Assembly (NCBI RefSeq): GCF_030067815.1
Contig: NZ_CP125968.1
Coordinates: 1,480,001 to 1,544,000, forward strand
Direction of reading: 5' to 3'
DNA length: 64,000 nt
Source of the DNA: Sporosarcina thermotolerans
GTDB lineage: Bacteria; Bacillota; Bacilli; Bacillales_A; Planococcaceae
The position numbers and the translations under genes were made by a program. The number at the start of each line of letters is the position of its first letter. The first letter of the stretch is position 1. Shown in pieces: positions 27,520 to 37,114 of this stretch. Below the pieces are notes generated by a model. It made no database searches, was not told the DNA's origin, and saw only the letters and a list, made by a program, of their open reading frames with translations.

Positions 27520-28869
27520 TTAACCTATTTTTTTCTTCTCGTGCACTGTGACAAAGAGCATGCCTGGGATTAACACTATGGCAACAACTGAAAGTACAAT
27601 TGCCATCATACTCATATTTCCTACGTTCATTCCTGTAGCAAACGCCACTCCATAAATACTTGAAGCCAAAATATTTCCGATAAACCTCGACGTCATTAGA
27701 AGTCCAGACGCGATTCCGCTTTCCTCAACACGAATAAATTTATACAACAAGTTTTGCAGTCCGATATTCTGAATCCCATTACTGATCCCCGTAACCGCAA
27801 GCACAACTCCAATCCAGACTAATGGAGATTGATCCTTAACGGTAAATAACAAAATCACACCGACTAATCCGACGAGTACACTAGTCAGCAATGGAATTCG
27901 AAATCCTGCCCGCTCCATCCACCTAGTAGCAATCGGTGTCATAATCATTGCGAATATGGAAAGCGACAGCATCGCGATTCCAGCCATTTGAGAGCTTGCG
28001 CCTAACACAGTTTGGATAAATGTCGGGAAGCTTAACAGCACTGCAAAGAAGATGACGGTTGAAAGAATATACTGACCAAAGATCACTGCGATATTCAAGT
28101 TCTTCCGGAAGAAGTTAACGTTGATAAATGGTTCATCTTTACCTTTCTCATACATGTAGAAAATAACCGTTAGGACAATCGAGAGTATCAATGTTCCGAT
28201 TTGAACACGTTGCTCGAGTCCAAGTAAGAAGATCATCCAACATGTAATAAATGAACTAAATAACAAGATTCCTATTCCATCTAACTTATATGATGTAGCC
28301 TTGTTTTTCTGATCTTTTGGGATAAAGATTAATGTTAATACAATACCGATTGCGAGGATCGGCAAGTTCACATAAAAAATAACCGGCCAGCCACCAAACT
28401 GACTGAGCATTCCTCCGATAGTGGGTCCGAAAGCAGCAGACGTTGTAGCAAAAACTGCTAATGTCCCAATCACACGGTTTTGATTGTGCTGAATGGTGTT
28501 TCGGATAATCCCAACTCCAGCTGGAAAGAGTGCAGAGGTACCAATTGCTTGAATTCCCCGTGCAACAAGTAACATTGGCAAGTTGGGGGATAACGGTGCA
28601 AGAATGGATGACACCACAACTAATCCAAGTCCAATTAAAAAGATTAATTTCCTTCCATAAATATCACTCAATTTCCCAATTAAAGGTGTGAAAATCGCAC
28701 TAATAATGAAATAAGAAGCAATTAACCATGAAATATTAGTGGAGCTCAACTGGAAGTCCTTTTGAATTGCTGGCAATGCGACTGTAATCATTGTCGTATT
28801 TAATGGATTTAGAATAACGCCTAACGACACAGCTAATATGATAAATTTATCATTTTTCCTTACTGTCAT
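27520..28869 (-). CDS. MFS drug-type exporter
   Basis: This 449-residue protein has about 14 hydrophobic segments. It starts 'LGVILNPLNTTMITVALPAI' and has motif A 'GKLSDIYGRKLIF' and the TM5 antiporter motif 'SAAFGPTIGGMLSQFGGW'. This is characteristic of the multidrug exporter branch (DHA2/Bmr3-like). AAGGAG precedes the ATG. It pumps out unknown compounds by proton antiport. Confidence 0.87.
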   Translation of the reverse strand: MTVRKNDKFIILAVSLGVILNPLNTTMITVALPAIQKDFQLSSTNISWLIASYFIISAIFTPLIGKLSDIYGRKLIFLIGLGLVVVSSILAPLSPNLPMLLVARGIQAIGTSALFPAGVGIIRNTIQHNQNRVIGTLAVFATTSAAFGPTIGGMLSQFGGWPVIFYVNLPILAIGIVLTLIFIPKDQKNKATSYKLDGIGILLFSSFITCWMIFLLGLEQRVQIGTLILSIVLTVIFYMYEKGKDEPFINVNFFRKNLNIAVIFGQYILSTVIFFAVLLSFPTFIQTVLGASSQMAGIAMLSLSIFAMIMTPIATRWMERAGFRIPLLTSVLVGLVGVILLFTVKDQSPLVWIGVVLAVTGISNGIQNIGLQNLLYKFIRVEESGIASGLLMTSRFIGNILASSIYGVAFATGMNVGNMSMMAIVLSVVAIVLIPGMLFVTVHEKKKIG

Positions 28870-29146
28870 TCAGATATCTCCTTCATATGTAAAGTACTCC
28901 TCATAAATCTTAGCACAACAACGTCCTTAGCCGGCGTACTTGTATTTTTCAAAAAATGAAGTGTATTAAATTCCATCTCTAAAAAACTTTTAACAATTCT
29001 CCGAAAGAAGTCTCCCTCTTCAAGCGTGTGAAGGGTGAAGCCCAACGGTAAGAGGGAGATGAATTTCGGTTGGCGATAGCCAACACCTCTTTTGATTGGT
29101 ATAATAGGAACAGGTATTCCTAATCTTCTGAAATGTGGTGATTTGA

Positions 29147-30259
29147 GTGGCAAATAAAGCATACAAATTTCGAATCTACCCGACAAAGGAACAAGAAGAC
29201 TTTTTGGTCAAGACTTTTGGATGTGTTCGATTTGTCTACAATAAAATGCTCGCGGAACGCAAGGAAACCTATGAAAAACTCAAAGATAACATGACATTAC
29301 TGAAGAAACAGAAGATTCCGACGCCCGCCAAATATAAGAAAGAATTTGAGTGGCTCAAGGAGGTTGATAGCCTGGCACTCGCTAACGCCCAGTTGAATCT
29401 GCAAACAGCGTTTTCCAATTTCTTCTCAGGCAAGACTAAGTACCCGAAATTCAAGAATCGTAAGTCAAGGCAATCCTACACGACAAACATGGTCAACGGA
29501 AACATCAAGATTCTGGATGCCCACATCAAACTACCGAAACTTACACCCCTTAGAATGAAACAGCATCGCGAAATCCCTTCACATCATGTTATCAAGTCAT
29601 GCACAATTTCCCGTTCTTCCACAGGGAAATACCATATTTCCATACTCACAGAATATGAACACAAGCCCAAGAAAAAAGAAATCAAGCAAGTAGTCGGATT
29701 AGACTTTGCCATGGACGGCCTGTTTGTCGAAAGTGAAGAGGGTAAGAAAGCCAATTACCCACAGTTCTATCGACGAGCAGAAGAGAAACTGGCGAAAGAA
29801 CAACGGATATTATCAAAGAAAACAAAGGGTTCTTCTCGATGGGAAAAACAGCGTATTAGGGTTGCCAAACTCCACGAAAAAGTGGCAAACCAACGAAGGG
29901 ATTTTCTGCATAAACAATCCTGGCGACTGGCAAATCAATATGACTGTGTTGTCATCGAAGACCTCAATATGAAAGAGATGTCACAAGCCCTGCGTTTCGG
30001 TAAAAGCGTTGCCGACAACGGATGGGGTATGTTCAGCACGTTCCTTGAATACAAACTAAAAGATCAGGGCAAGCGTTTCCTCAAAATCGATAAATGGTTT
30101 CCATCGTCTAAGATGTGTTCGGATTGCGGAAATGTGAAGGCCGCCCTATCCCTTTCGGAACGAACATACTCCTGTGAGTGCGGGTTCGTGTCTGATCGGG
30201 ATTGGAATGCCGCCATAAACATCAAAAATGAAGGCAAGCTGATCATAGGTTTGTCCTAA
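29147..30259 (+). CDS. tnpB: TnpB RNA-guided nuclease (IS605 OrfB)
   Basis: This 370-residue protein opens with the typical 'KAYKFRIYPTKEQEDFL' and has an intact RuvC-like active site: D186 ('VVGLDF'), E271 ('VVIEDLNM') and D352 ('SDRDWNAA'). The zinc ribbon has C324-x2-C327 and C343-x-C345. TnpB cuts DNA next to the element's insertion motif, guided by an omegaRNA made from the right end, and so maintains the element. The start is GTG 29147 with a weak ribosome binding site. All catalytic residues are kept, so the protein is probably active. Confidence 0.92.
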   Translation: MANKAYKFRIYPTKEQEDFLVKTFGCVRFVYNKMLAERKETYEKLKDNMTLLKKQKIPTPAKYKKEFEWLKEVDSLALANAQLNLQTAFSNFFSGKTKYPKFKNRKSRQSYTTNMVNGNIKILDAHIKLPKLTPLRMKQHREIPSHHVIKSCTISRSSTGKYHISILTEYEHKPKKKEIKQVVGLDFAMDGLFVESEEGKKANYPQFYRRAEEKLAKEQRILSKKTKGSSRWEKQRIRVAKLHEKVANQRRDFLHKQSWRLANQYDCVVIEDLNMKEMSQALRFGKSVADNGWGMFSTFLEYKLKDQGKRFLKIDKWFPSSKMCSDCGNVKAALSLSERTYSCECGFVSDRDWNAAINIKNEGKLIIGLS

Positions 30260-30378
30260 ACAAAAAAACTCTTGGTCCAAGAGGGTTAGCTCGGTCATTT
30301 TTCGTTGGCTAACAGAAGCAACGATAAGTCGAGAAGCCCCACTTCAAACGCGAAGCGTTAAGTGGTGGGTAGGTTCAC
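30245..30378 (+). ncRNA. Candidate omegaRNA (TnpB guide RNA scaffold)
   Basis: The 3' end of tnpB and the right end of the element contain stem-loops: GTTAGC/GGCTAAC across 30285-30313 and the terminal hairpin 30335-30369. The guide would be the host sequence just after the right end (starting about 30379, TTCAATATTT). The assignment follows the known position of omegaRNA in IS605 elements. The fold itself was only read by eye. Confidence 0.55.
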
Positions 30379-30478
30379 TTCAATATTTAGTAGAATGAGT
30401 ATGTTTAAAGCAGGGAAATAATAGAGTCATGTAGAAGTTGAGTAGTGTAGGTATTTTTTGGTAGAAAGGATGCTTGTC

Positions 30479-31453
30479 ATGGAACCAATTATTGAGGCTC
30501 GAAATTTAATGAAATCTTATAAAAAGCGAAAGTCGAAGGAATACATTCAAGCGGTTAATGACATTTCTTTTACAGTGAATAAAGGCGAAATTCTTGGGTT
30601 ACTAGGGCCTAACGGTGCTGGGAAGACCACGACCATTAAAATGATTTGTGGTTTACTCATTCCTGATGCTGGAACCATTACGATTAACGGGATGGACAAT
30701 CGCGAGAAACGCCTCGGGGCATTGCGGCATATTAGTGCAGTGTTGGAAGGGAATCGGAATTTGTACTGGCGATTGACGGTTCGGGAAAATCTTGAGTATT
30801 TTGCTGGGAACCGAGGTGCTTCACGAAAAGATGTTGCTCATCAAATCGAAGTCTTGTTAACAAGCTTTCATTTAAAAGAGAAGGAAAATGAACTCGTCAA
30901 TCGGCTTTCACGTGGCATGCAGCAAAAACTTGCGATTGCCGTCGCAATGCTTGCGGATAGTGATGTCATATTATTGGATGAACCAACTCTTGGATTGGAC
31001 GTGGAAACAGGGTATGAAGTGCGCGAATTGTTACGAACGATTGTCGATGAATACAACCGAACCATCATCATTAGCTCGCATGACATGAACGTCATTCAAG
31101 AATTATGTGATCGAACAGTAATCATTAATGACGGTAGAGTCATTGTAGACGATAAAGTGGAAAATTTAATGAAGCTATTTGAAGTTCGTGCCTATTCAAT
31201 AACAATCGGGGACGCTTTGAGTGAGCACCAACAAAAATTGTTGCAACAAAAATTCCCGGACTATACTTATGTTGCAGATTCCATGCAGCCTATTATCCAA
31301 ATTCATCTGACGAAAAGCGATGAAATTTACGAGTTATTTGACATGCTCAAAATGGGAGGAACTTCGGTCGAATCGATTGACCGCGATACGATCAATTTCG
31401 AACAAATCTTTATGAAAATCGTGAAAGGGGAAAAAGAATATGTATTGGGCTAA
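30479..31453 (+). CDS. ABC transporter ATP-binding protein
   Basis: This protein of about 324 residues has Walker A 'GPNGAGKTTTIKM', signature 'LSRGMQQKLAI', Walker B 'VILLDEPTLGLD' and the switch His ('SSHDM'). A C-terminal extension of about 90 residues follows ('FEVRAYSITIGDAL'), as in DrrA-type exporters. ATG 30479 is chosen because AAAGGA is spaced about 9 bases upstream. It overlaps the permease gene by 14 bases. The substrate is unknown, perhaps a drug or lipid. Confidence 0.88.
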   Translation: MEPIIEARNLMKSYKKRKSKEYIQAVNDISFTVNKGEILGLLGPNGAGKTTTIKMICGLLIPDAGTITINGMDNREKRLGALRHISAVLEGNRNLYWRLTVRENLEYFAGNRGASRKDVAHQIEVLLTSFHLKEKENELVNRLSRGMQQKLAIAVAMLADSDVILLDEPTLGLDVETGYEVRELLRTIVDEYNRTIIISSHDMNVIQELCDRTVIINDGRVIVDDKVENLMKLFEVRAYSITIGDALSEHQQKLLQQKFPDYTYVADSMQPIIQIHLTKSDEIYELFDMLKMGGTSVESIDRDTINFEQIFMKIVKGEKEYVLG

Positions 31454-32216
31454 CCTCCTGAAGGCAAATGTTCGGAAAGAATATATCGAGTTGAAACGGT
31501 ATTTGCCAAATACACTTGCAATGGTTTTTACGTTTTACTTCATTTTTTTAGGAATGTTTACCGGAATTCAGTTGATTGGCGATCCGAATATGCAAGAGGC
31601 AAACATCCAATATGCGATCGTCAACTATATATTTTGGTTTTTAGCGATGATGGTGATGAACAGTGTCGGATGGACGATAACGAACGAAGCTATGCGCGGA
31701 ACGCTTGAACAACTTTACATGTCTCCAATGGGTGTCTGGCGAATTATGGCGACACGACTCATTGCAACAACAGTCATATACTTTTTTATTATTGTCGGGT
31801 TGCTCTACTTATCAATGGCGACAACGGGTCAATGGTTAAATATAGACGTCATTTCCATTATGCCCATCCTTATCTTAACGCTCATTAGCATGTTTGGTGT
31901 AGGGTTCATGATTGCGGGAATTTCTATACTCGTGAAGCAAGTAGGAGCATTTTTACAAATACTGCAATTTATTTTAGCGGCTCTAACATTTATTCCGTTA
32001 ACAGTGGCACCATTTTTTGCGTTTCTTCCATTTGTAAAAGGCGTAGATCTTGTCCGCCAAGTGATGATTCACGGTTACTCATTAAGTCAGTTTACAGTGG
32101 TGGATTTTTTAATTCTTGGATTTAATGCGATTGTGTATCTTACATTAGGCCTTCTATTTTTCATTTATTGTGAACGAATTGCTATGAAAAAGGATTGCTT
32201 GCGCATTATTAAGTGA
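31440..32216 (+). CDS. ABC-2 type permease (DrrB-like)
   Basis: This 258-residue protein has six predicted TM segments. Between TM2 and TM3 lies 'NEAMRGTLEQLYMSPMGVW', a hallmark of ABC-2 drug or polysaccharide permeases. The start overlaps the ATPase gene, so the two form one exporter and are translationally coupled. Confidence 0.87.
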   Translation: MYWANLLKANVRKEYIELKRYLPNTLAMVFTFYFIFLGMFTGIQLIGDPNMQEANIQYAIVNYIFWFLAMMVMNSVGWTITNEAMRGTLEQLYMSPMGVWRIMATRLIATTVIYFFIIVGLLYLSMATTGQWLNIDVISIMPILILTLISMFGVGFMIAGISILVKQVGAFLQILQFILAALTFIPLTVAPFFAFLPFVKGVDLVRQVMIHGYSLSQFTVVDFLILGFNAIVYLTLGLLFFIYCERIAMKKDCLRIIK

Positions 32217-32396
32217 AGATGGGGAGAGAGGTTTCATGTATTCCATCATGTCTTTTACTAGTAAATAAAAAGGCTTTACTTCTATTTGAAGTAAAGCAGA
32301 GTTCAATATTCAATATGTTAAGAAAAAAGAGCAGTCCATTGATTTAAAATGAAAGCATCCCGTTAGTCGAGGACACTAAACTTCTTATGTAGTATG

Positions 32397-32585
32397 TTAA
32401 TGCACAATGGAAGATCTTTCTTGTTCTTCTTCGAATTCATCTAATACGAAATCGATAAATCGATCAAGGTAAAGCTGTACGCCTAATTTCGCGACTGCTG
32501 AAACGTTCTTCCCATTCATTTCTGCGACAAGTTTGAGTTTCTTCATTTCGTAATCATTTAGAGTGACAGTGACATTTGTTTTCAT
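32397..32585 (-). CDS. Small ribbon-helix-helix-like protein
   Basis: This 62-residue protein begins with a beta-strand-like 'NVTVTLNDYEMKKLKLVAEM', followed by two helices and an acidic tail (DEFEEEQERSS). The first half resembles RHH DNA-binding proteins and antitoxins. AAGGAG lies 8 bases before the ATG. No toxin gene is adjacent, so it is an orphan regulator or antitoxin remnant. Confidence 0.55.
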   Translation of the reverse strand: MKTNVTVTLNDYEMKKLKLVAEMNGKNVSAVAKLGVQLYLDRFIDFVLDEFEEEQERSSIVH

Positions 32586-32624
32586 GCATTAAACTCCTTT
32601 ATTATTCCCTTACACAGGGATGTA

Positions 32625-32738
32625 GGGATTCTATATCAATTATCAACACTTGGGAAGCAATTTGCAATGGTAATTAAACGTAATGGCGATTATCCTGCTT
32701 CTTTACCTCTACGTGGCAGGGGAAAGAGAGTTTTATAA
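32625..32738 (+). other. C-terminal coding remnant
   Basis: An open stretch without a start ends 'SLPLRGRGKRVL' and is followed immediately by a strong terminator (32747-32773). It is the tail of a lost gene. Family unknown. Confidence 0.3.
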
Positions 32739-32746
32739 ATAAGAAA

Positions 32747-32773
32747 ACGGGCCTAGTCAGCCCGTCTTTTTTT
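32747..32773 (+). terminator. Intrinsic terminator
   Basis: ACGGGC and GCCCGT arms are followed by TTTTTTT. Confidence 0.8.
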
Positions 32774-32862
32774 CCAACCTCCCCCCCATCGCTGTTGTTT
32801 TATTGTATGCACGTTTACATCTATTGACTGGCATCCATATCCCTTAACGATGGGCGGCAATG

Positions 32863-32905
32863 AAAAAAAGGTAACGGCCCTGTGGACACGCCGCGGAACC
32901 GTTAC
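32863..32905 (-). terminator. Terminator of the sigma/anti-sigma operon
   Basis: On the minus strand GTAACGG and CCGTTAC arms are followed by CTTTTTTT, just after the stop at 32912. Confidence 0.75.
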
Positions 32906-32911
32906 TGCCCT

Positions 32912-34419
32912 TCAATCTATTTTATTATCCAACGTCTTCACCCATTCACTATCATTCCAAATGTCCGGATTGTCAACCGTCACATTATCACCACGCACCA
33001 TGAAGTCATACGTATCTTTTCCACCTGTGTACCAATCAACGATGACTAACTTACCATTTACATTACGGATAAGAAATTCAGTACCTTCCCCATATCCGCC
33101 GCCATGATATTTAGTAATCGCAACAGGCAAGCTCAAGTAGAGAAATCCGCCGTCCTCATCATCCGTAAATTTCGCTTCCCAATCGTCTCTAATCTCAATA
33201 TGTTTCACCTTATCATTAAAATGTCCGTACTTATCATGTTGGGATTGCACTTTCGTTTCGATATATTGTTTCAGGTTTTCATTTTCAATAAATCGTTCCA
33301 AGTCAATCGCCGTACCGTTCCATACGGCTTTATAATAGTCAGTGAGCACTCTCACACCCATTTCATAAGCCGTTTCGATATCCTCTTCAGATAATATCTC
33401 TCATGTTTAGCTACATATTCGGGCTCATTGTTAGACCCAAGTCTTTCCCATTCCTTCACCTTCTCGTAAACAACTGGATTTCCTTCGGTTGCGACAGGGA
33501 AGGACAATGCATCGTAAACCACTCTTATTTTCATTCCAGAAACAATCCCTTCCAAAGAATCATCGATTAGAAAGTAGGAGGCTGAATTATGCTTGATCAG
33601 TACATCTACCCATAACTCCGCATCATCCATGAATTCATTTGTTACAAGGACTCGGTCACCCTCAATGGAGGCAACTGTCCCTTCATGTTCTTCGTACTTT
33701 ACAGTCATGTCGAAAGATGGAATCGACTTTTGTTCCATGAAATCGGCTATGACATGTTCGTTTTTATTCTTGAATAAACCAAGCACTTCGCCCCTCGTTA
33801 TAGGATCTTCCGGAAGATGTTGAACGAGCCAGTTGTTGGCGGCCTCAGCTTGGACTGTCCACTTTTGCAGGACGTTGAAATACTCATCATACGAAATACC
33901 GAACTTGAAATACTCATCATACGATATACCGAACATATTCTCTTGTGTTTTGAGGATACTATTCTTTTTATCTTCGCCTTCTTTATCCAAATCCGCATAG
34001 AAACCATCGCGCTGTTCAGCCACCTTTTTATCGATTGCTTCCATGTCTTCCCTGTACCCATTCGTTTTGGCATAATCAATCAAAGCGTCAATTTGCAACA
34101 TGGTCTGCAAGGTAGCCTGCCTCATCTCGTCACTAACCTCGCCTCCATCTCCATTGCCAACCACTTCTTTCCTCAGCATAAAGTCATAGATCAGTTCATT
34201 AATGTCATAATCTTCTTCATCCGCAGTGGAGAAACTGTCCTGTAGCACATTGAATGCAAAAAACAGTACGGCTGCCGCAACAAGAGCAGTGATGGCCGCT
34301 GGCAGCGGATTCCGCTTTTTATGTTTGCGCTTGCCGCTAATAATCCGTTGTTTCACTTCATCCATGTCTTCCGAAGTAAACCCGGACACGGCATCTAAGC
34401 TCTTCTTCACTTCATTCAT
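32912..34419 (-). pseudogene. Membrane-anchored anti-sigma-like protein, one frameshift
   Basis: Two frames (34419-33390 and 33390-32912) join to a protein of about 500 residues by one missing base near 33390. The N-terminal cytoplasmic segment begins 'MNEVKKSLDAVSGFTSEDMD' and is followed by a basic stretch and one TM helix (about residues 41-60, 'AAITALVAAAVLFFAFNVL'). A large extracellular domain follows. This is the layout of ECF anti-sigma factors. It overlaps the sigma gene start to stop. A 10-residue tandem duplication (FGISYDEYFK/FGISYDEYFN) lies in the extracellular part. Confidence 0.7.
33875..33934. repeat. 30-bp tandem duplication inside the anti-sigma gene
   Basis: The 30 bases starting TTGAAATACTCATCATACGA at 33875 repeat at 33905 with very few changes and keep the reading frame (10 residues duplicated). 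Confidence 0.85.
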
Positions 34420-34921
34420 TGGAAAGCACCTCCCAATCTTCAGATCTCAGTTTTTCCCTCAATAACTTCCGCGCCTTCACCATTCGTGCCTTCACGGTGT
34501 TTTCGGACAACCCTAAAAAAGCGGCGATTTCTTTGATTTTATAACCTTCGTAGTAATAAAAAATGAGAACCTCCCGATATTTCAGAGGCAACTTCATAAT
34601 CGAAATGGCAAGTTCCGTTCGTTCTTCTTTTAAAACAAGCGGATCCTGTTGCCTATGTATCGTCTCTACCCAATCATCAGTAAACAGCAAATTTCGAAAC
34701 GACCAGCTACGCAGATGGTCCTTACATCGGTTGACGGTCAGTTTTGTAAGATACGCGCGCAACGTACCCCGTTCCTCATAGTTTGTTGATGCATTAAAGG
34801 AAATGAAGACTTCCTGCACGATATCCTTCGCCAACTCGCGATCTCGCACATAAAAGAACGCCATTTTCAATAAATGCTCGCCATGCGCATTCATGATCTT
34901 TGCCAATTCATCCTGATCCAT
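34412..34921 (-). CDS. ECF RNA polymerase sigma factor
   Basis: This 169-residue protein has region 2 'ELAKDIVQEVFISF' and 'LRAYLTKLTVNRCKDHLRSW', and region 4 'LPLKYREVLIFYYYEGYKIK' followed by 'EIAAFLGLSENTVKARMVKA'. It is similar in size to SigV/SigM/SigW-type factors of Bacillus, which respond to envelope stress. GAGGCGG precedes the ATG. Its own promoter looks ECF-dependent, so it is probably autoregulated, with the downstream membrane protein as anti-sigma factor. Confidence 0.9.
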   Translation of the reverse strand: MDQDELAKIMNAHGEHLLKMAFFYVRDRELAKDIVQEVFISFNASTNYEERGTLRAYLTKLTVNRCKDHLRSWSFRNLLFTDDWVETIHRQQDPLVLKEERTELAISIMKLPLKYREVLIFYYYEGYKIKEIAAFLGLSENTVKARMVKARKLLREKLRSEDWEVLSNE

Positions 34922-34946
34922 GTCATCACCGCCTCTTCATAATGTT

Positions 34947-34974
34947 AACGGAGCTCAAGAGGAAAAGGTTGTCA
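34947..34974 (-). promoter_or_regulatory. ECF-type autoregulatory promoter
   Basis: On the minus strand TGACAACC is followed after 16 bases by CGTT. This is the form of Bacillus ECF promoters (AAC at -35, CGT at -10, 16-base spacer). It lies 26 bases before the sigma start codon. Confidence 0.6.
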
Positions 34975-34990
34975 AAATTGCAATTTAGGG

Positions 34991-35026
34991 AAAAAAAGAA
35001 CCCAAACCAATGATGGTTTAGGTTCC
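34991..35026 (-). terminator. Terminator of the Pr6Pr-like gene
   Basis: On the minus strand GAACCTAAACCA and TGGTTTGGGTTC arms are followed by TTTTTTT. Confidence 0.8.
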
Positions 35027-35038
35027 TTCGCAATGTGT

Positions 35039-35692
35039 TCAAGATGATGAAGTGGCTGTATTTAACGTTTTGAAGTGAAGAAATATCCTATTTAAGAGGA
35101 TCAATACAATGCCCAAAATAATATAAACGCACAAATACGCGATTATGAACACCGCCACATTTGCATAACTTCCAACACCCTCCGGAATTACTCCAGTAGG
35201 ATTCAGAAAGAAATAAGGATAAAAACCATCAACCAATCCACGTAACAATGAAACAACACAATAAAGCAAAGGGAAGAGCATCCACAAGAAGATATGCTTA
35301 TAGCTAAATTTTTTCTTGACCTCAAAAACGATCCAATTCATAAATACAAAGATTGGCAGTAAGTAATGAAGGGTAAAGTTCGTGATAATCCGAGTCCCAA
35401 CATATTCTCCTCCGCTTGCAAGGAGGAAATGATAAGTGGTAATGACGATGAACATATAAATGATAGAGCAATTCTTAAAGAAATCCAATAAGGGAGTCAG
35501 GTGCTGCTTTCTTGATCTTATTGCGAAAACACTCAGTAAGAAAGTGACCGATACAAGAAGGTTCGATTGTATGGTGAATTTTGTTATCGAGATCCAAGGA
35601 GCAGGAGAATAGACGATATGTAAGATAACACTGAGGAACCCTATGAAAGAGGTGATCATATGAAAAACTAACTTTACGTTGTAATTGATCAC
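35039..35692 (-). CDS. Pr6Pr-like membrane protein
   Basis: This 217-residue protein has six to seven hydrophobic segments. It contains 'TNFTLHYLLPIFVFMNWIVF' and 'RGLVDGFYPYFFLNP', as in the Pr6Pr/FAR-17a (AIG1)-like family of uncharacterised membrane proteins. GGAGG lies upstream of the start. The function is not known; no partner genes are adjacent. Confidence 0.6.
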   Translation of the reverse strand: MINYNVKLVFHMITSFIGFLSVILHIVYSPAPWISITKFTIQSNLLVSVTFLLSVFAIRSRKQHLTPLLDFFKNCSIIYMFIVITTYHFLLASGGEYVGTRIITNFTLHYLLPIFVFMNWIVFEVKKKFSYKHIFLWMLFPLLYCVVSLLRGLVDGFYPYFFLNPTGVIPEGVGSYANVAVFIIAYLCVYIILGIVLILLNRIFLHFKTLNTATSSS

Positions 35693-35824
35693 GATGACAT
35701 TCCTCCTTACCGCTCGTTACTTGAACAAGACAATATTTTACACTTCGCTTAAACTATACTATTATTCTGTTAATAGTTCAAAGAAGATCGTTACAATACC
35801 AAGAAAAATAGAGGGGGTTAATAA

Positions 35825-36693
35825 ATGAGTAAACCCGTAATTCGAACTTATAAAGATTCAAGTGATTTAATACGGATGCAGAAACTTACACAAGCCATAT
35901 GGTCACTTGAATCGAATTACCATATTGGCGATTTGGCATGGCAACGCTATCGACACGCCGGGCGCGAGGATGAATGGATTACTGCAATCTGGGAAGTGGA
36001 GGATAAACCAGTGGCATGGGGATGGGCAAAACTACCGGACAGTTTAATGGTTCAAGTTGACCCTGATTTCGGTGAATTAGCCAAGGATGTCATTGATTGG
36101 TTTGATAAAATAACGGAAATCAATGAACAAAAGGTAATCGTTCTTGAAACGGAGTCTCACCTTATTTCAGCCCTAAAAGATTCCCGATTCAAAATAGTAG
36201 AAGAAACTCCCGAAGTACTTGCAAAAGTTTCATTGGAAGATGGTCCTTTATCTATTAATTTGCCAGATGGATTTAAAGCGCGACATCTTTTGGGGAGGGG
36301 GATGTAACAAAACGTGTGGCAATTCAAAAGGCTGCCTTCCCGCATTCAAGAGTCACGGAAGAAAGCTACCGGAATGTCATGAATGCCTATCCATACGATT
36401 CTTCTCTTGATTGGGTAATAGAATCCCCTGATGGTGAGTTCGCAGCATGTTGTTTAATTTGGTTTGATGAAGTAAATAAGGTCGGTTTACTGGAGCCAGT
36501 GGGGGCGGATCCGAAATTTTGGAGAATGGGGTTAGGCAGTTCCGTTTGTAAGCTTGCTCTCAATGCCTTGCGTGATAAGGGGGCAACCACTGCCGTTGTT
36601 GTTTGTACTTCCCCTAAAACACATGCATTTTACAAGTCTATCGGATTCGAACCATTTGCAGAAACAAGATCATTTCATCGGGTTAAATTTTAG
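35825..36693 (+). pseudogene. Tandem-GNAT acetyltransferase, one frameshift
   Basis: GAGGGGG precedes the ATG at 35825. The frame breaks near 36300 in a GGGAGGGGG run. Joined, the protein has about 289 residues: a degenerate N-terminal GNAT half ('YHIGDLAWQRYRHAG') and a C-terminal GNAT domain ('GLLEPVGADPKFWRMGLGSS', 'AFYKSIGFEPFAET'). The substrate is unknown. Confidence 0.75.
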
Positions 36694-36799
36694 GTTCCTG
36701 TGTGATGGCGGCAATGGTTAGTGGTTTTCGGAGTGTAAAACAATCAATCATCGGTTTGCATACGATAACATTAGAATCTGTGCAAAGGAAGTGAAAGAC

Positions 36800-37030
36800 A
36801 TGCCGAACGACCAGCTGCAAACGCTGCGCACAAAAAATCCGGAAGAAGGTTATCAATTAGCAGTTAAGCTTGCGCAAAAGGGGATAGTACTTACACAACC
36901 TTCTGAAGAAATCAGAAAAATGTTGCGTCCTGTTTATTCAACAAATGCGGATAGCTTAATAGCAACCTCACAAGTTGTCGCCATACATTTCCAAACTGTT
37001 GCTTTTGCCAATAACTATTGGAATCAGTAA
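36800..37030 (+). CDS. Small hypothetical protein
   Basis: This 76-residue protein starts at ATG 36800 with AAAGGAAG about 10 bases upstream. It has no TM segment. It contains 'EEGYQLAVKLAQKGIVLTQP' and ends 'VAFANNYWNQ'. Not recognised. Confidence 0.5.
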   Translation: MPNDQLQTLRTKNPEEGYQLAVKLAQKGIVLTQPSEEIRKMLRPVYSTNADSLIATSQVVAIHFQTVAFANNYWNQ

Positions 37031-37114
37031 ATAGTAAGTGTTTGTTAAGAAAGCTATTTAAAAAATAAATAAAAGATTTATAGATAATAAACAGCCATTG
37101 GAATTTTGCTATTC

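Larger units (their letters stand above)
29000..30378 (+). mobile_element. IS605-type element with TnpB only
   Basis: A tnpB gene is flanked by structured ends. The left end has hairpin CTCCCTCTT (29012-29020) / AAGAGGGAG (29050-29058) and 'GGTTGGC-AT-AGCCAAC'. The right end has a hairpin formed by CCACTT-AACGC-GAA-GCGTT-AAGTGG and finishes near GGTTCAC (30378). There is no tnpA (Y1 transposase), so the element depends on a TnpA encoded elsewhere. Exact ends are estimated. Confidence 0.75.

Noticed and set aside
28866..29186. Minus-strand gene before the TnpB element
   Set aside because: It covers the left end structure of the IS605-type element and its product has no recognisable features.
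32397..32585. Toxin-antitoxin pair
   Set aside because: The ribbon-helix-helix-like protein has no adjacent toxin gene on either side.
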